From contig NZ_CP147913.1 of the NCBI RefSeq assembly GCF_037414475.1, positions 7,190,001 to 7,254,000 of the forward strand: a DNA stretch of 64,000 nucleotides. Reading direction: 5' to 3'. This DNA is from Myxococcus stipitatus. Lineage in GTDB: Bacteria; Myxococcota; Myxococcia; Myxococcales; Myxococcaceae. The translations under genes were made by a program, and so were the position numbers. Each line of letters starts with the position of its first letter. Position 1 is the first letter of the stretch. Of this stretch, positions 30,534 to 41,578 are shown one piece after another. The notes under the pieces were generated by a model. That model was not told the origin of the DNA and did no database searches. It saw only the letters and a list, made by a program, of their open reading frames with translations.

Positions 30534-31451
30534 GTGGCGAAAAAGTCCTTCACGTTGATGGTGATCCCGGACCACGACGCGCCGGTGAAGCGGTACACCA
30601 TCCAACGCTCGTTCCTGATGCAGGTGGGGATGGGGCTGATGTTGGTGGTGGGACTGGGCGCCGGCGCGAGCATCCACTACTTCCAGGTGGCCGCGGATGC
30701 CTCGGAGAACCGCATCCTGCGTGAGGAGAACCTGACGCTGCGCTCGCAGCTGAAGTCCGTGCGGGAGCGCATCGAGCACATCGGTTCCACGTTGGACCGG
30801 GTGGAGCGGTTCGACCAGAAGCTTCGGGCGATGACGCTGTTGTCGGACCCGCAGCGCAATCTGGCCATGGGGCCCACGGAACCGGAAGCCGGGACTCAGG
30901 GGCCGACGACCGACACCCAGTTCACACAGCTCACCACGACGGAGACGCCCAAGTTGTTGATGGGCCGCCTGGACAAGCTGAGCGCGGAGGCCACCCGGCA
31001 GGAGCAGAGCCTCCAGGAGCTCCAGGCGTACTTCCAGGACCAGAAGTCCATGCTGGCCTCCACTCCATCCATCTGGCCAGCGCGTGGTTGGGTGACCAGC
31101 GACTTTGGTCAGCGCGTGGACCCGTACACGGCCGACCGGGTCATGCACGCGGGCCTGGACATCGCGGCGCCGCACGGCAAGGAAGTCTTCTCGCCGTCGG
31201 ACGGCACGGTGGTGTTCGCGGGCCTGGAGGGTGGTTACGGCAACGTCATCGTCGTGGACCACGGCTACGGCATCAAGACGCGTTACGGCCACCTGGCGAA
31301 GATGCTCGTGAAGGCTGGAGACCGGGTGAAGCGCGGCGCGCTCATCGCGGCGGTGGGCAACACGGGCCGCTCGACCGGCCCGCACCTGCACTACGAAGTC
31401 CGCGTCAACGGCATCCCGCAGAACCCCCGCAAGTTCATCCTGGAGGAGTAG
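30534..31451 (+). CDS. Membrane-anchored M23 (LytM) peptidase
   Basis: 305 residues, GTG start with GGGAG upstream. A short cytosolic N-terminus, one membrane segment (about 29-48), a coiled-coil region (about 55-170 with a Thr/Pro-rich break near 112-138) and a C-terminal LytM domain (about 185-300). Zinc ligands are H205 and D209 (HAGLDIAA) and H286 in GPHLHYEV, with H253 and H284 as catalytic partners, so an active endopeptidase cutting peptidoglycan cross-links in the periplasm is expected. The layout (coiled coil then LytM) is that of EnvC/MepM or SpoIIQ-like enzymes used in growth, division or spore morphogenesis. Confidence 0.9.
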   Translation: MAKKSFTLMVIPDHDAPVKRYTIQRSFLMQVGMGLMLVVGLGAGASIHYFQVAADASENRILREENLTLRSQLKSVRERIEHIGSTLDRVERFDQKLRAMTLLSDPQRNLAMGPTEPEAGTQGPTTDTQFTQLTTTETPKLLMGRLDKLSAEATRQEQSLQELQAYFQDQKSMLASTPSIWPARGWVTSDFGQRVDPYTADRVMHAGLDIAAPHGKEVFSPSDGTVVFAGLEGGYGNVIVVDHGYGIKTRYGHLAKMLVKAGDRVKRGALIAAVGNTGRSTGPHLHYEVRVNGIPQNPRKFILEE

Positions 31452-31587
31452 CTCCAGGTTTCGCGGTGTCCCCGAGCGAGGCTCGGGGATTGAAGTGGCC
31501 GCTGGACTCCAGGGATGCCGGGCCTTCGAGGTCCGCCCCAGGAATCGCGGCGAAGAAGTGGGGCCTCGAATGGGCCCCCCCTTCCGC

Positions 31588-32292
31588 TCAGAGCGTCGGC
31601 TGACCCGGGATGGACGCATCCAGGCGCAGACGTCTGCGCTGGAGTCCGTCCGCGCGGCCGCTGCGCTGCATGACATGCGCGCGCTCCAGCTCCGCCCAGA
31701 GGAGGGGACCCAGCACCTGCCAGTGCGAGGGCGCATCCACCGTCACCTCCAGGAGGCTCACGGTCCACGAGGGGACATCGGCGTCGGGTGTGCCGTCGGG
31801 GAGCACTCGGCGCACGTCGCGTGACAGCTGCTCGTGGGTGGGGGCCGCCAGGTCTTCGCGTACGGTGAGCTGGGAGGTGGGGACCAGCAGGGCCGCGAAT
31901 GCATCCGGGTGCAGGCGAATCACCTTGGCCCCCGGGTACTGCGCGCAGAGTGACTCCACGGTGGCGCGCAGAATCGCGTCGCCGGTGGCGAAGCCGAAGC
32001 GGGCGTTGAGGTTGATCATCCCCTTCACGTCCGCGATGACCGCGCCCACGCGCCAACCATCATGGTGCGCGTGCGTGGACAAGTCGTACTCCTCCTTGAG
32101 GAGGGGACCCTGGGTGAGCGCGGGGACCTGGAGCGCGCCCGTCTTCGCGTCCGGGTGGCCCCTCCGGGCCTGCTCGGCCTGGAGGAGCGCTTCGACGGCG
32201 GCCTGCACGGGCGCCTGCGGGCTGCGGGTCAGCACCCACGGATAGAGGGCGATGAGGGCGGTGGCGGTGGCGTCGTCGAGTGGATAGGGCAT
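31588..32292 (-). CDS. Degenerate GGDEF-domain protein
   Basis: 234 residues. From about 80 to 220 it follows the GGDEF fold: VGAVIADVKGMINLNARFG replaces the canonical LLDIDxFKxxND metal/nucleotide segment, ATGDAILRATVE corresponds to the GD-LL-VA helix, and HPDAF (128-132) stands where GGDEF should be. Metal-binding Asp and both active-site Gly residues are lost, so no diguanylate cyclase activity is expected; a GTP- or c-di-GMP-sensing or purely structural role is possible. The N-terminal 70 residues are unfamiliar. It lies downstream of the rlmM-like gene on the same strand with a 48-bp gap. Confidence 0.6.
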   Translation of the reverse strand: MPYPLDDATATALIALYPWVLTRSPQAPVQAAVEALLQAEQARRGHPDAKTGALQVPALTQGPLLKEEYDLSTHAHHDGWRVGAVIADVKGMINLNARFGFATGDAILRATVESLCAQYPGAKVIRLHPDAFAALLVPTSQLTVREDLAAPTHEQLSRDVRRVLPDGTPDADVPSWTVSLLEVTVDAPSHWQVLGPLLWAELERAHVMQRSGRADGLQRRRLRLDASIPGQPTL

Positions 32293-32340
32293 CGGGGTGC
32301 TTCTCTATCGCGTCGCGAGCCCCCGCGCAGGCGCTTCCCG

Positions 32341-33531
32341 TCAGCGCAGCCGGTGGGCCGTCACCGTCACCTCGTCCCGGTCGTGGTAGAGCTGCCGGAT
32401 GGTGAGTCCCGCCCAGCCGCCATCCTCGACGAGCGTGTGGCGCACCCGCAGCAGCACGGGGTTCTTGTCCTTCATGGGCAGCTTGATGTTGGCGACCAGA
32501 TGGCTGGCCCAGCCCCGGCGTCCCCACTTGGCGAGCAGCTGCGCCACCTCCAGCGGGCGCCAGGCCATGTCGCAGAAGAGCCAGTCGACGGGCTCCTCGG
32601 GGGCATAGGCGAAGGCGCTCTCCTGCACGTGCTTCACCCGGCCGTGAGAGGCCAGCTCCGGCATCAGCTTCGCCGGGTCCACGGCCACCACCTTCGCGCC
32701 TCGGGCCACCAGCCGCTGAGTCCATCCGCCCGGCGCCGCGCCCAGGTCCACGCAGACGTCGCCGCGTCCCGGCTCGAAGGCCAGTCCGTCCAGCGCCTCC
32801 TCCAGCTTCATCGCCGCCCGGGACGGAGACTCGCCCTCGCGGCGCATGCGACGCCGGCCTCCGGGGGCGAGCGACACGGCCTCGCTCGCCGAGACGAGCC
32901 CCAGCACCGTGACACCGTCCGGTGCGACACAGAGGGAAACAATCAGCGCGCCGGACTCCCGGGCCCGCGACGCATCCTCGAGCAGCCGCTCCGAGGGGAG
33001 CCGCGCGCGGACAGTCGCCTCCAGCGCCTCCGCGGGGGCGGCCAGGGTGTTGCCGCGGGGGCTGTCGGGGGTGAAGGACTGGAGGACCCAGGGGCGGTTG
33101 CTGGAGAGGGTGGCCAGGGCCCGGGCCACCGCCTCCGCCTGGGCATCGGGTGAGCCAGGGGGCAGGGAGGCGAGCACCTGATAGGCGGCGCGCGCGAAGG
33201 CAGGGACCGTGGCGGGCCGTTGTTCACTCTCCACCAGGGCCTCGCCGAGCAGGCGGGGGTGGGTGTTCGCCCAGGCGAGCTCCTCGAAGAGGTGGGGCTC
33301 GAAGCCCGCCCGGCAGGTCCAGAGCCAGCTCCCGGGCCGAGGGGCCTGGGTCTGTGTGGGCATAGGGGGAATGCGGGCCCTGGCTGGAGCCGGAGGGGGC
33401 GGCGCGGCGCGTGCAGGGGACGCCCCACCCGGGGTGGGCGCCTTCCTGGGTTGGGGGGGACCGGAGCGGCGGGGCGGCTTCTGGGGAGCGCCCCGGACGG
33501 GCCGGCGGCGTGGATTTCGCGGAGGGGACAT
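32341..33531 (-). CDS. RlmM-like 23S rRNA 2'-O-ribose methyltransferase (FtsJ domain)
   Basis: 396 residues from ATG 33531 (GGAG eight bases upstream). The N-terminus is a 60-residue Arg/Pro-rich disordered stretch, followed by a THUMP-like region (about 70-230). The C-terminal FtsJ/RrmJ Rossmann domain has LGAAPGGWTQRL (SAM motif I), VVAVDPAKL, DWLFCDMAW and VANIKLPM. The K-D-K-E tetrad typical of 2'-O-methyltransferases can be placed on SPSRAAMKLEEAL, the CDMAW Asp, NIKLPM Lys and a late Glu. RlmM methylates C2498 of 23S rRNA. The basic N-terminal extension is longer than in E. coli and might help RNA binding. Confidence 0.8.
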   Translation of the reverse strand: MSPPRNPRRRPVRGAPQKPPRRSGPPQPRKAPTPGGASPARAAPPPPAPARARIPPMPTQTQAPRPGSWLWTCRAGFEPHLFEELAWANTHPRLLGEALVESEQRPATVPAFARAAYQVLASLPPGSPDAQAEAVARALATLSSNRPWVLQSFTPDSPRGNTLAAPAEALEATVRARLPSERLLEDASRARESGALIVSLCVAPDGVTVLGLVSASEAVSLAPGGRRRMRREGESPSRAAMKLEEALDGLAFEPGRGDVCVDLGAAPGGWTQRLVARGAKVVAVDPAKLMPELASHGRVKHVQESAFAYAPEEPVDWLFCDMAWRPLEVAQLLAKWGRRGWASHLVANIKLPMKDKNPVLLRVRHTLVEDGGWAGLTIRQLYHDRDEVTVTAHRLR

Positions 33532-33704
33532 TGCGTAGTCTCCGTTCCGCTTTACTCTGAACCGATACGCGCTGGGCAACCGGCCGAGAGGAAGTTTCAG
33601 GGGGCGCGCGTGGTTTCCCACGAAGCCTCCCTTACATCTCCAGGGATTTCCCTTCACTCGCCGCCGTCCTTCGAGGATTCTCCGGCGCCGAGAGAGTCTA
33701 CCGA

Positions 33705-36548
<2,844 letters not shown>

Positions 36549-36946
36549 GCCTCCCCTCCGTGTAGCCTGGGAGGGCACATGAGCGGCGCGGTGGCCCGTC
36601 CGAGAGCTCGGGCGGACCTGCCGCGCCGGTCGTTTTTGGGACGGAAGGCCGGGCCTCAGGGGCCCTGGAAGGCAGCCAGGAGGACGGGGGAGGGGGCACG
36701 GGCCTCCTACCCGCCACGCCCGGTGAAGCGAAGCTTGCGCCTGCCGGAAGGGTTCTGTTAAGGACCCCCCGCCTCGTAGTCAGGGGTGGGGCTTCAGGGC
36801 CTCGGGTTGGACCCACTTCACACACGCCCGTGCCGGTCGCCGGTGCTCCCGTGAGTGGAGGTCTCCTCTGCGAAGAGGGCCTTTGCTCGACGGAGGTCAC
36901 GGCCGGAGCAGCACTCGGGTGTGGCGGAAATAACCGGAGAAACAAC
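36549..36946 (+). promoter_or_regulatory. 398-bp leader region before rpsB (candidate structured ribosomal-protein leader)
   Basis: No gene is credible here; the only open frame (36579-36761) is low complexity without coding character. It opens with an imperfect CCTCCC...GGGAGG stem, a possible secA terminator. TTGCGC at 36734 followed after 17-18 bases by TTAAGG/TAAGGA could be the rpsB promoter. Near the gene, CCTCT-GCGA-AGAGG (36865-36878) forms a stem closed by a GNRA tetraloop, and the GGAGG just before it can pair instead with the CCTCT arm, giving two exclusive folds. S2 is autoregulated through its leader in several phyla, so an rpsB leader RNA is plausible but not proven. Confidence 0.4.
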
Positions 36947-37921
36947 ATGACGATCGACACGCAGGAAACGCAGACGCAGCAGCAGGCGATGGCCGCCGCC
37001 GGCGGCATCACGATGCGGCAGCTCCTGGAGGCCGGTGTTCACTTCGGCCACCAGACGAAGCGCTGGAACCCGAAGATGAAGCCGTACATCTTCGGTGCCC
37101 GCAACGGCATCTACATCATCGACCTGCAGAAGACGGTCTCCATGGCCCGCGCGGCCTTCCGCTTCGTGGCGGACGTGACGGCGCGCGGTGGCTCGGTGCT
37201 CTTCGTCGGCACCAAGAAGCAGGCGCAGGACGTCATCCGCGAGGAGGCGTCGCGCGCCGGTCAGTTCTTCGTCACCAGCCGCTGGCTGGGTGGCACGCTG
37301 ACCAACTTCAAGACCATCAAGCAGGGCATCGACCGGCTCAAGACGCTGGAGAAGATGGCCGAGGACGGCACCTTCGAGCGCCTGCCGAAGAAGGAAGTCG
37401 CCTCGCTGGAGCGCGAGCGCGAGAAGCTCGAGAAGAACCTGGGCGGCGTGAAGGAGATGTCGAAGCTGCCCCGCTGCGTCTTCGTCATCGACCCGAAGAA
37501 GGAGCACATCGCCATCCACGAGGCGACCCGTCTGGGCATCCCCGTGATTGGCCTGGTGGACACGAACTGCGATCCGGACGGCATCGACTTCGTGATTCCC
37601 GGCAACGACGACGCCATCCGCTCCATCAAGCTCTTCACCTCGAAGATCGCCGAGGCCTGCATCGAGGGCGCGGCCCGCTACCGTGCCTCGGGCGCGGCGG
37701 AGCGCGACGAGCAGGAGGAGCGCGAGGGCCGTGACGACCGCCGTGAGCGTGACGACCGCCGTGGCCCGCGCCGTGGCGACCGCGACCGTCGCGGTGGCGA
37801 CCGTGACCGTGGCGGCGAGCGCCGCGGTCCCCTCGTGGAGATGAAGGGCGCCCCCGCGGTGTCCGACGCTCCCGCCGCCGAGGGTGGTGGCGAAGAGGGT
37901 GGCGGGGCGGCGGCGGAGTAG
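36947..37921 (+). CDS. rpsB: 30S ribosomal protein S2
   Basis: 324 residues from ATG 36947 (GGAGA upstream). The S2 core is complete: LLEAGVHFGHQTKRWNPKM, FGARNGIYIIDLQKT, RWLGGTLTNFKTI, and the CVFVIDPKKEHIAIHEA and PVIGLVDTNCDPDGIDFVI blocks. The E. coli protein has about 241 residues; here a C-terminal tail of about 80 residues is added. It contains an Arg/Asp/Gly-rich repeat stretch (about 260-294, units such as RDDRRERDD and GDRDRRGGD) and then an acidic Gly/Ala end. Followed by tsf, the standard order; S2 binds 16S rRNA late in small-subunit assembly. Confidence 0.97.
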   Translation: MTIDTQETQTQQQAMAAAGGITMRQLLEAGVHFGHQTKRWNPKMKPYIFGARNGIYIIDLQKTVSMARAAFRFVADVTARGGSVLFVGTKKQAQDVIREEASRAGQFFVTSRWLGGTLTNFKTIKQGIDRLKTLEKMAEDGTFERLPKKEVASLEREREKLEKNLGGVKEMSKLPRCVFVIDPKKEHIAIHEATRLGIPVIGLVDTNCDPDGIDFVIPGNDDAIRSIKLFTSKIAEACIEGAARYRASGAAERDEQEEREGRDDRRERDDRRGPRRGDRDRRGGDRDRGGERRGPLVEMKGAPAVSDAPAAEGGGEEGGGAAAE

Positions 37922-38077
37922 TCCCCCGTCTCTTCGAAGTCTTCGTGGCGGCCGGGTGGCGCATCAGGACGATGTCACCCGGCCGTCCGTGTTTTGCGCC
38001 GTACGCAGTATCCCCTTGAACCTATTTGCTCCGCCCGGCGCCTGGCGCCCTCTGCGAGGCGGAGGCAGGAGACGAAC

Positions 38078-38731
38078 ATGGCCGAAATCACCGCCCAGAT
38101 GGTGAAGGACCTCCGCGAGCGGACCGGCGCGGGCATGATGGACTGCAAGAAGGCGCTGGCCGAGACGGCTGGCGACGTCGAGAAGGCCATCGAGTGGCTG
38201 CGCAAGAAGGGCATCTCCCGCGCCGCCGGCAAGGAAGGCCGCGTTGCCGCTGAAGGTCTGGTGGGCACGTACGTCCACGGCGGCCGCATCGGCGTGCTGG
38301 TGGAGGTCAATTGCGAGACGGACTTCGTGGCTCGCAACCCGGACTTCCAGGACCTGGTGAAGGAAGTGGCGATGCAGATCGCCGCGGCCAACCCCAAGTT
38401 CGTCCGCCGCGAGGAAGTGCCGTCGGACAACTTCGACAAGGAGAAGGAGATCCAGCGCGAGCTGCTCAAGCAGCAGGGCAAGCCCGAGGCGATGCTGGAG
38501 AAGATCCTCGTCGGGAAGATGGAGAAGTACTACGAGGGCGTCTGCCTCGTGGACCAGCTCTGGGTGAAGGACGACAAGAAGAAGGTCGGTGAGATGATCA
38601 CCGAGCGCGCCGCCACGATTGGCGAGAAGGTCTCCGTGCGCCGCTTCGTCCGCTTCGAGGTGGGTGAGGGCATCGAGAAGAAGAAGGACGACCTCGCCGC
38701 CGAAGTGGCGAAGACGCTGGGCCAGGGCTGA
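38078..38731 (+). CDS. tsf: Elongation factor Ts
   Basis: 217 residues, the short form lacking the second half of the E. coli-type coiled coil region. The N-terminal UBA-like domain begins MAEITAQMVKDLRERTGAGM, then MDCKKALAETAGDVEKAIEWL, and the Tu-contact signature VEVNCETDFVARN follows. It catalyses GDP release from EF-Tu. ATG 38078 has GGAG seven bases upstream. The 155 bp between rpsB and tsf shows no strong promoter, so co-transcription with rpsB is likely. Confidence 0.97.
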   Translation: MAEITAQMVKDLRERTGAGMMDCKKALAETAGDVEKAIEWLRKKGISRAAGKEGRVAAEGLVGTYVHGGRIGVLVEVNCETDFVARNPDFQDLVKEVAMQIAAANPKFVRREEVPSDNFDKEKEIQRELLKQQGKPEAMLEKILVGKMEKYYEGVCLVDQLWVKDDKKKVGEMITERAATIGEKVSVRRFVRFEVGEGIEKKKDDLAAEVAKTLGQG

Positions 38732-38737
38732 GCGCCT

Positions 38738-38757
38738 CCCAGCCCTCCGGGGCTGGG
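38738..38757 (+). terminator. Hairpin after tsf
   Basis: CCCAGCCC-TCCG-GGGCTGGG, a perfect 8-bp stem with a tetraloop seven bases after the tsf stop, with no T-run. Probably terminates or attenuates the rpsB-tsf transcript before pyrH. Confidence 0.55.
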
Positions 38758-38781
38758 GCTCCCCTGAAGAGGGCCGTGTCA

Positions 38782-38800
38782 CCCGTCCGGTCGGGACGGG
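38782..38800 (+). terminator. Second hairpin between tsf and pyrH
   Basis: CCCGTCC-GGTCG-GGACGGG, a perfect 7-bp stem 25 bp after the first hairpin. The tandem stems separate the translation genes from pyrH-frr. Confidence 0.45.
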
Positions 38801-38883
38801 AGGCGCGGCCCTCGTCATTGCGGGGCCTTGCGAGGCGGGGCGATGGGCAGCGGACGGTGTGTGCCCTGTGTCCGACTCGGGCG

Positions 38884-38912
38884 TTGATATGGCGCGAAGC
38901 GGGGGATAGAAG
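38884..38912 (+). promoter_or_regulatory. Candidate promoter of pyrH
   Basis: TTGATA (38884-38889), 17 bp, TAGAAG (38907-38912). The predicted transcript start lies two to four bases before ATG 38922, so pyrH could be translated from a nearly leaderless message; no ribosome-binding site sits at normal distance (GGGGG ends 16 bases upstream). Confidence 0.35.
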
Positions 38913-38921
38913 CAAAAACGC

Positions 38922-39674
38922 ATGTCCTCCGACACAAAACAACCGCTCCGATACAAGCGCATTCTCCTCAAGCTCTCGGGCGAGGCCCTGATGGGAGAGG
39001 GGAAGTACGGCATCCACCCGCCCACGCTGAGTGGCATCGCCGACGAGGTCATCGAGCTGGCCCAGGCGGGCGTCGAGGTGGCCCTCGTCATTGGCGGAGG
39101 CAACATCTTCCGCGGTGTCGCCGGGGCGACGGAAGGCATGGACCGCGCCAGCGCCGACTACATGGGCATGCTGGCCACGTGCATCAACTCCATGGCCATG
39201 CAGGACGCGCTGGAGAAGAAGGGCCTGCACACGCGCGTGCTGTCCGCCATCAAGATGGAGCAGATTGCGGAGCCCTACATCCGCCGGCGCGCGGTGCGCC
39301 ACCTGGAGAAGGGCCGCGTGGTGATTTTCGCCGCGGGCACGGGCAACCCGTACTTCACCACCGACACGGCCGCGTCGCTGCGCGCCATGGAAATCAATGC
39401 CGAGGTCATCCTCAAGGCGACGAAGGTGGACGGCATCTACAACGCGGACCCGAAGAAGGACCCGTCCGCGCGCCGTTACCGCTCGCTGACGTACATGGAC
39501 GTGTTGAAGCAGAACCTCAATGTGATGGACTCCACGGCCATCTCACTGTGCATGGACAACAAGCTGCCCATCATCGTCTTCGACCTCACGGTGCACGGGA
39601 ACATCCGGCGCGCGGTGTTGGGCAATGGCGAGATTGGTACCGTCGTGGGTGGCAGCGAGACGGCGTGGGCCTGA
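38922..39674 (+). CDS. pyrH: UMP kinase
   Basis: 250 residues. Bacterial UMP kinase (amino-acid-kinase fold): RILLKLSGEALMGE at the start, VALVIGGGNIFRGVAGA, the DYMGMLATCINSMAMQDAL helix, AGTGNPYFTTDTAA (UMP site) and the ATP-site segment ATKVDGIYNADPKKDP. It phosphorylates UMP to UDP, is hexameric and allosterically regulated, and is normally essential. It sits between tsf and frr in the common rpsB-tsf-pyrH-frr order; frr starts 43 bp after its stop. Confidence 0.97.
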   Translation: MSSDTKQPLRYKRILLKLSGEALMGEGKYGIHPPTLSGIADEVIELAQAGVEVALVIGGGNIFRGVAGATEGMDRASADYMGMLATCINSMAMQDALEKKGLHTRVLSAIKMEQIAEPYIRRRAVRHLEKGRVVIFAAGTGNPYFTTDTAASLRAMEINAEVILKATKVDGIYNADPKKDPSARRYRSLTYMDVLKQNLNVMDSTAISLCMDNKLPIIVFDLTVHGNIRRAVLGNGEIGTVVGGSETAWA

Positions 39675-39717
39675 CCTCGCGAATACACCCGGACTCGCGT
39701 TCAAGGAGAACTCGACT

Positions 39718-40275
39718 ATGAGCGGAGATGTCGTCGTTGAACTGAAGGGCCGCATCACGAAGACCATCGATGACCTCAAGCGGGAGCTGAGCAAGGTGCG
39801 CACTGGCCGCGCCAGCACGGCCATCCTCGACAACATCCGAGTGGACTATTACGGCACGCCCACGCCGCTGTCGGGTGTGGCCAGCGTCAATGCGCCCGAG
39901 CCCCGGCTCATCACCATCAAGCCGTGGGAGAAGAGCGTCCTGAAGGAAATCGAGAAGGCGCTGCGCGAGGCCAACCTCGGCATCAACCCGATGAATGACG
40001 GGGAGATGATTCGCCTGCCCTTCCCGCCGCTCACCGAGGAGCGCCGCAAGGACATCGTCAAACAGGTGAAGGCGAAGGGCGAGGAGCACAAGGTCGCCAT
40101 CCGCAACATCCGCCGCGACGCCAACGAGTCGGTCAAGGCGCAGCTGAAGGACAAGAAGATCACCGAGGACGACGAGAAGCGCATCTCCGAGAAGGTCCAG
40201 AAGGAGACGGACGCGGGCGTCGCCGAGGTCGACAAGGTCATTGTCGCGAAGGAGAAAGAGGTCATGTCGGTCTGA
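39718..40275 (+). CDS. frr: Ribosome recycling factor
   Basis: 185 residues, standard length. KVRTGRASTAILDNIRVDYYGTPTPL is the conserved N-terminal part of the long three-helix domain (cited in pieces: RTGRAS, then DYYGTPTPL), and IRNIRRDANESVKAQLKDKKITEDD is its C-terminal counterpart. With EF-G it splits the post-termination ribosome. ATG 39718 follows GGAG. The stop overlaps the start of the degenerate receiver/GGDEF gene by one base (TGATG), giving translational coupling. Confidence 0.97.
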   Translation: MSGDVVVELKGRITKTIDDLKRELSKVRTGRASTAILDNIRVDYYGTPTPLSGVASVNAPEPRLITIKPWEKSVLKEIEKALREANLGINPMNDGEMIRLPFPPLTEERRKDIVKQVKAKGEEHKVAIRNIRRDANESVKAQLKDKKITEDDEKRISEKVQKETDAGVAEVDKVIVAKEKEVMSV

Positions 40276-41249
40276 TGGCCTTCGTGCTCCTGGCCGAGCC
40301 CGCCGCTTCCGTGGCGGGCGTGCTGCGCCGGTACCTGGAAGGGGCCGGCCATGATGTGACGTGGGTCGCCAGCGCCGAAGAGGCGCTGCGCGCCACGCGT
40401 GAGCGTCCCCCCGCCGTGGTGCTGGCCGCCGGGACAGGAGCGCTGGATGGAGAGGCGCTGTGCCGGAGCCTGCGTGCACAAGGGCTCCAGGTGCCGGCGC
40501 TGTTGATGTACTCGCCCGACGAGGAGCACGCGGAGGAGCGTGCCGCCCAGGCGGGCGCGGACGGAGGGCTGGTGGGGCCACTCAAGCGCGCCACCGTCCT
40601 TACGTGTGTCTCGCTGCTCGTCCAGCGCGAGGAGGCCCGGCGCGCCGCCGCCCCAGCGCCGAGAGCGTCCACGCAGCCCCAGACGCCCGTGCCCGTGGCC
40701 CGGCCGGAGCCCGCGTCGTCGAGCACGTCGTCGGACTTCGAGTTCCTCAAGCGGCTGATGCTGATGGAGGTGAAGCGCAGCCGCCGGTACCGCTACCCCA
40801 TCGCGTTGTTGATGGTGGAACTGGACCGCTTCCCGGAGCGGTCCGCGGGCCTGGTGCCGGCCGCGCGCAAGGGCGCGCTGGCGGAGGTGCTGGGTGTCCT
40901 GGTGGAGGGCGTGCGTGACATCGACGTGGCGGTGCCCTTCGCGGACAGCCGCTTCGTCGTCTTCCTGCCGCATACGCCGCGCTCGGGGGCCCGTATCGTA
41001 GCGGAGCGCCTGCGCGAGAAGCTCAAGTCCGTGGCGGGGCTGCCCTCAGGGACGGCCTCCGTGGGTGTCGCCGTGTCGGAGCCTGCGGCAGCGCGGAAGG
41101 ACGCGGCGCCTGGAGCCCCGGGGCAGGCGGTCAGCTTCGGCGGCCTGCTCAAGGACGCGGGAGATGCGCTGCGGCGCGCGCAGGCGGCGGGCGGTGATTG
41201 GGTGGAAGTGGCCAGCGACGCCGGCCGGCCGGCTAGGACGGGTAGATGA
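40275..41249 (+). CDS. Degenerate receiver plus degenerate GGDEF protein, coupled to frr
   Basis: 324 residues. Residues 1-115 follow a CheY fold (VLLAEPAASVAGVLRRYLEGAGHDV), but the phospho-acceptor position reads AVVLAAGTG and the Lys position reads LVGPLK, so phosphorylation is not expected. An Ala/Pro-rich linker (about 118-150) leads to a GGDEF-like fold: RYRYPIALLMVELDRFPE retains part of the metal segment, while the active-site loop is PFADSRFVVFLP in place of GGDEF. Neither half should be catalytic; a scaffold or nucleotide-sensing role is likely. ATG 40275 overlaps the frr stop. The 3' end overlaps the convergent cyaY-like gene by 17 bp. Confidence 0.65.
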   Translation: MAFVLLAEPAASVAGVLRRYLEGAGHDVTWVASAEEALRATRERPPAVVLAAGTGALDGEALCRSLRAQGLQVPALLMYSPDEEHAEERAAQAGADGGLVGPLKRATVLTCVSLLVQREEARRAAAPAPRASTQPQTPVPVARPEPASSSTSSDFEFLKRLMLMEVKRSRRYRYPIALLMVELDRFPERSAGLVPAARKGALAEVLGVLVEGVRDIDVAVPFADSRFVVFLPHTPRSGARIVAERLREKLKSVAGLPSGTASVGVAVSEPAAARKDAAPGAPGQAVSFGGLLKDAGDALRRAQAAGGDWVEVASDAGRPARTGR

Positions 41250-41565
41250 AGTCCACGTCGCTGATGTCGTGGACCACGCCTGCGACGAAGCGGAAGAGCT
41301 CCAGGCCCCGCCCCTTGTCGTCCAGCCAGGTGCCGCTGGCGTCGTCGTAGCTGAAGTGGATGCCCTGGCCTCGGCCGGCCACCCAGATCTGCTTCACGGC
41401 GCGCTGGGTGTTGACGATGCACTTCTCCCGGGAGCGGGAGGTGAGGGTGAGCATGTCACCCGTGCTCTCCGCCTCCAGGATGTCCGGGTCGATGGCGTCG
41501 GCCGCGGCGAGCATCCGCTTGAAGACGGCGGCGACGAGCTGGTTGTAGCGGGCTTCGTCCATCAT
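41233..41565 (-). CDS. cyaY: Frataxin-like iron-sulfur assembly protein CyaY
   Basis: 110 residues (ATG 41565, or 41562 one codon later). Frataxin-type pattern: an acidic N-terminal helix (YNQLVAAVFKRMLAAADAID), an acidic DPDILEAEST ridge, beta strands MLTLTSRSREKCIVNTQ, the conserved VKQIWVAGRGQGIHFSYD block (QhxWhA in the family) and a closing LELFRFVAGVV helix. Frataxins bind iron and modulate cysteine desulfurase activity. The similarity to E. coli CyaY is recognised by pattern, not computed. It lies 13 bp after the sixA stop and is probably co-transcribed with it. Confidence 0.75.
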   Translation of the reverse strand: MMDEARYNQLVAAVFKRMLAAADAIDPDILEAESTGDMLTLTSRSREKCIVNTQRAVKQIWVAGRGQGIHFSYDDASGTWLDDKGRGLELFRFVAGVVHDISDVDFIYPS

Positions 41566-41578
41566 GGCCGCTCGGGCC

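Noticed and set aside
36579..36761. Short ORF of 60 codons before rpsB
   Set aside because: Arg/Pro/Gly-rich, no recognisable motif, and the region has features of a promoter and leader.
37726..37830. CRISPR-like or tandem repeat array
   Set aside because: The short degenerate repeats encode the Arg/Asp-rich S2 tail in frame; there are no spacers.
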